Source: Microbacteriaceae bacterium (GTDB taxonomy: Bacteria; Actinomycetota; Actinomycetes; Actinomycetales; Microbacteriaceae). Taken from it: a stretch of DNA of 6,783 bases. The notes under the pieces were generated by a model that saw only the letters and a program-made list of their open reading frames with translations, ran no database searches and was not told the origin of the DNA. The position numbers were made by a program, and so were the translations under genes. The stretch lies in the NCBI GenBank assembly GCA_012511645.1, contig JAAZFP010000302.1, forward strand, positions 1 through 6,783, given 5' to 3'. Below are positions 5,003 to 6,783 of the stretch, piece after piece (positions within the stretch are counted from its first letter, which is position 1; each line of letters opens with the position of its first letter).

Positions 5003-6211
5003 TTATCTCCGTGGCACGAAGTGCTGCACTCCTCCATTCTGAATGATCGCGGCCCCTCCCTCAGTGGTGTGAACGGGGAGAAACAGACTCGTGTCGCGTA
5101 CACGGGTCCCGGCAAACTCGGGCACCAATGTTGCACCGTTGGTGAGATTGAAAGCGAGGTTGGCCTCATAGGTATGGACGTATGCGATGCCACCACCGAG
5201 CCCCTGGAGTCTCGCATCTCCTGGCACGGGCAAGTTCCAGGCTTCGCCGTTTGCGGGGAAGCCCACGATTTCAGAATCATTCAGGATGATGAGGGTGTCA
5301 GATTGTTTATCGTATGCGGCATCTCGTGCGTGATTCACGACGACAGTGCCGGCCTCAAGTTCTAACACCGCGAGGCTATCGTCACCGCTGGGAATGACGA
5401 TGTGCTGGTCGCCGAGGTCTATGCGGCGGGCCTGGTTTGATATCTCGGCGTGATCCCACCCGAATTCGGCAAGGGGCAGCGACCAGAGCGTTTCGAGCGC
5501 TCCCTCATCATTGGGGCGTTCTGCGATCAGATGATCCGCGTCCACGCTGATCAGGGCGCCTTGGAACTCACCGACGATTCGCCGAGTGGTGTGTTCGTCC
5601 TCAGCGGCAATGATGTCGCCGGTGGAGGGGTTCAGGGCGATCTTCTTGCCGGTGTCACCCATGAACCCTTCGGGTGCGGCGGCGAACACGAGCCCGGGGC
5701 CTTTGTAGGGGCCGGTGACCTCGATCGGCCCCCAGATTTCTTCGCCGGTGCGCAGGTCGAATGCGGTTGCGGTCGGTGTCGCGATCGCTTCAGGGGTTGC
5801 GACGAGGTTGGTGAGGATCGCGAGCGGGCGGCCGTCGTCGGTTCGGGCGAGCGCGAAGCCGGTGCAGCTGGGGGGCCGCTCAGCCAGCCACAGTATTTCT
5901 CCACGTTCATCGACAGCGGTGAACTCGAGCCAACCGCTCTCGCCCATGCTCTGCCCGACGAACACACCATCGAGTTCTTGGGGCGGCAGATCCCAACCAG
6001 GCTGCAGCACGCCTGCATCGCCGAGCCCTGCTGGGAGGCTGATCGTCGCCGTGTCGATCTGCTCAAGCGTCCGGTTCGTCGGTGTCGGGTCCGAACCCCC
6101 GACCGATACGTCACCTTCGGCGCAGGCCGTGAGGAACAACGCGCTGACGAGCGGCACCACGGCGAGCCTTCGCCAACAGCGCCGAGAGCGTGGAGACCCA
6201 CTGTTTCTCAT
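5003..6211 (-). CDS. Secreted lipoprotein with PQQ/beta-propeller-like repeats
   Basis: A 402-residue predicted lipoprotein. The basic N-terminus (RSRRCWRR), a hydrophobic core and the lipobox LTAC give lipidation at Cys30, which anchors the protein to the outer face of the cytoplasmic membrane. The mature part has repeated short beta-strand units of the PQQ-like/quinoprotein propeller kind, with tags such as FDLRTGEEIWGP (151-162) and ALNPSTGDIIAAEDE (192-206), and further strands to the C-terminus. No enzyme active site is evident, so binding or scaffolding is more likely than catalysis. One further cysteine (C116) lies in ERPPSCTGFA. The start has a GGCGGAG ribosome site that forms the end of the upstream CcdA-like gene, whose stop overlaps this ATG as ATGA. 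The two proteins are therefore probably made together, suggesting a membrane redox or cell-envelope function. The exact role is unknown. The long open frame on the opposite strand here is antisense and rejected. Confidence 0.87.
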   Translation of the reverse strand: MRNSGSPRSRRCWRRLAVVPLVSALFLTACAEGDVSVGGSDPTPTNRTLEQIDTATISLPAGLGDAGVLQPGWDLPPQELDGVFVGQSMGESGWLEFTAVDERGEILWLAERPPSCTGFALARTDDGRPLAILTNLVATPEAIATPTATAFDLRTGEEIWGPIEVTGPYKGPGLVFAAAPEGFMGDTGKKIALNPSTGDIIAAEDEHTTRRIVGEFQGALISVDADHLIAERPNDEGALETLWSLPLAEFGWDHAEISNQARRIDLGDQHIVIPSGDDSLAVLELEAGTVVVNHARDAAYDKQSDTLIILNDSEIVGFPANGEAWNLPVPGDARLQGLGGGIAYVHTYEANLAFNLTNGATLVPEFAGTRVRDTSLFLPVHTTEGGAAIIQNGGVQHFVPRR

Positions 6212-6783
6212 AGCTCCGCCTTATCTCTCTCAGATTCATCGCTGGTGGTGCGGCTCCGTGTTCGCCACCAGATGAGCAGCGCGATCACGCCGATGGCAAG
6301 AATCGCTGCGAGGTCAACGAGGCCGTTCGCGAGAATCGAGGTCTGCCCTTGCAACCAGGCTGACACACTGGTCGGTAACAGTGATGGCATGTCAACGAGG
6401 CCGTTGGTGGCCCAGAACACGATACCCACGATGATGATGAGCACACCGGTGAACACCGATGTGGTGTGAAACTCCCGCCCGAACACGGTGAAGCTGCGCC
6501 CGCGCAATACCCGGCGGCCGCGGTCGCCGATCCTGCCCCACAGGGCTGCGATAATCAGCAGCGGTACGACCATGCCGGCACCGTACACCGCGAGCAGCGT
6601 GCCCGCAGTGAACAGGTTGCCCTGCGCGGCAGCGAGGGTGAGCACTGCGCCGAGGATCGGGCCAGCGCAAAACCCCGCGACGCCGCTCGCGGCACCCAGC
6701 AGAAACGTCTTCACGAGACCAACGCTCGATGACGCTCGCTGCTGCAGCACCTGCCCGCCGGGGAGCATCTTGGCCGCGTCGAA
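6208..6783 (-). CDS. ccdA: CcdA/DsbD-type thiol-disulfide membrane protein (5' end beyond window)
   Basis: The C-terminal part of a CcdA-like protein, which passes electrons from cytoplasmic thioredoxin across the membrane to extracytoplasmic thiol proteins (cytochrome c maturation, disulfide reduction). The 191 visible residues hold four hydrophobic segments. GFCAGPILGAVLTLAAA (numbered from the internal Met at 6768, residues 32-48) matches the conserved Cys-x-Gly-Pro region of the second half of the family, with C34 as the redox cysteine. The partner cysteine would be in the first half, outside the window. The frame stays open to the right edge (FDAAK before that Met), and CcdA proteins normally have about 100 residues before this motif, so the Met at 6768 is internal and the gene is truncated by the window. 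The C-terminus is charged (SDESERDKAEL). It ends inside the start codon of the lipoprotein gene (ATGA). Confidence 0.85.
   Translation of the reverse strand, partial: FDAAKMLPGGQVLQQRASSSVGLVKTFLLGAASGVAGFCAGPILGAVLTLAAAQGNLFTAGTLLAVYGAGMVVPLLIIAALWGRIGDRGRRVLRGRSFTVFGREFHTTSVFTGVLIIIVGIVFWATNGLVDMPSLLPTSVSAWLQGQTSILANGLVDLAAILAIGVIALLIWWRTRSRTTSDESERDKAEL

Noticed and set aside
5450..6469. Long plus-strand open frame (339 codons) across the lipoprotein and CcdA genes
   Set aside because: It lies antisense to two genes with a lipobox, propeller strands, CcdA motif and ATGA coupling. The translated product has no recognisable domain, and long antisense frames are expected at this GC content.
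6208..6768. Complete short membrane protein starting at the Met at 6768
   Set aside because: The frame stays open to the window edge, and the visible part matches only the second half of CcdA, so this Met is internal.

Overview
The window is about 62-65% GC by eye, with GC-biased third codon positions. It shows actinobacterial gene families: a thioredoxin with a C-terminal extension, a CsoR/CstR-type repressor, a Bcr/CflA exporter, a TDT carrier, a beta-propeller lipoprotein and CcdA. This points to an Actinomycetota chromosome, possibly Microbacteriaceae (Leucobacter-like). That placement comes from general resemblance, not from a search.

Left third (1-2112): a sulfane-sulfur (persulfide) response locus. 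A leftward operon starts at 1677 and encodes, in order, a 61-residue Cys-rich mini-protein, a thioredoxin, a second 38-residue Cys-rich mini-protein that is a clear paralog of the first, and a persulfide dioxygenase-like metallo-beta-lactamase enzyme whose C-terminal rhodanese part runs off the left edge. Divergently, at 1822, lies a CsoR-superfamily repressor that keeps both sensing cysteines but has Ala where copper sensors have a His ligand. It is therefore more likely a CstR-type persulfide sensor than a copper sensor. The 144-base gap between the two directions holds two ATACCC...GGGTAT inverted repeats, one perfect. One sits on a TTGACA/TATAGT promoter reading into the operon. A perfect 11-bp tandem duplication lies in the repressor leader.

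Middle (2183-3806, rightward): downstream of the repressor come a 12-helix Bcr/CflA-type efflux pump and a 117-residue protein of unknown function whose start overlaps the pump's stop codon. They meet a leftward gene almost end to end.

Right part (3810-6783, leftward): a TDT-family (TehA/SSU1-like) membrane carrier, a 402-residue lipoprotein with PQQ/beta-propeller-like sequence, and a 5'-truncated CcdA/DsbD-type thiol-electron carrier that overlaps the lipoprotein start by ATGA.

Working model (inference): persulfide relieves repression; the dioxygenase with its rhodanese part oxidises persulfide to sulfite; thioredoxin supplies reducing power; the TDT protein could export sulfite. The two mini-proteins are the least explained part and the best candidate for something undescribed. 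No RNA genes, CRISPR arrays, insertion sequences or attachment sites were seen. No stretch longer than 300 bases lacks a gene.
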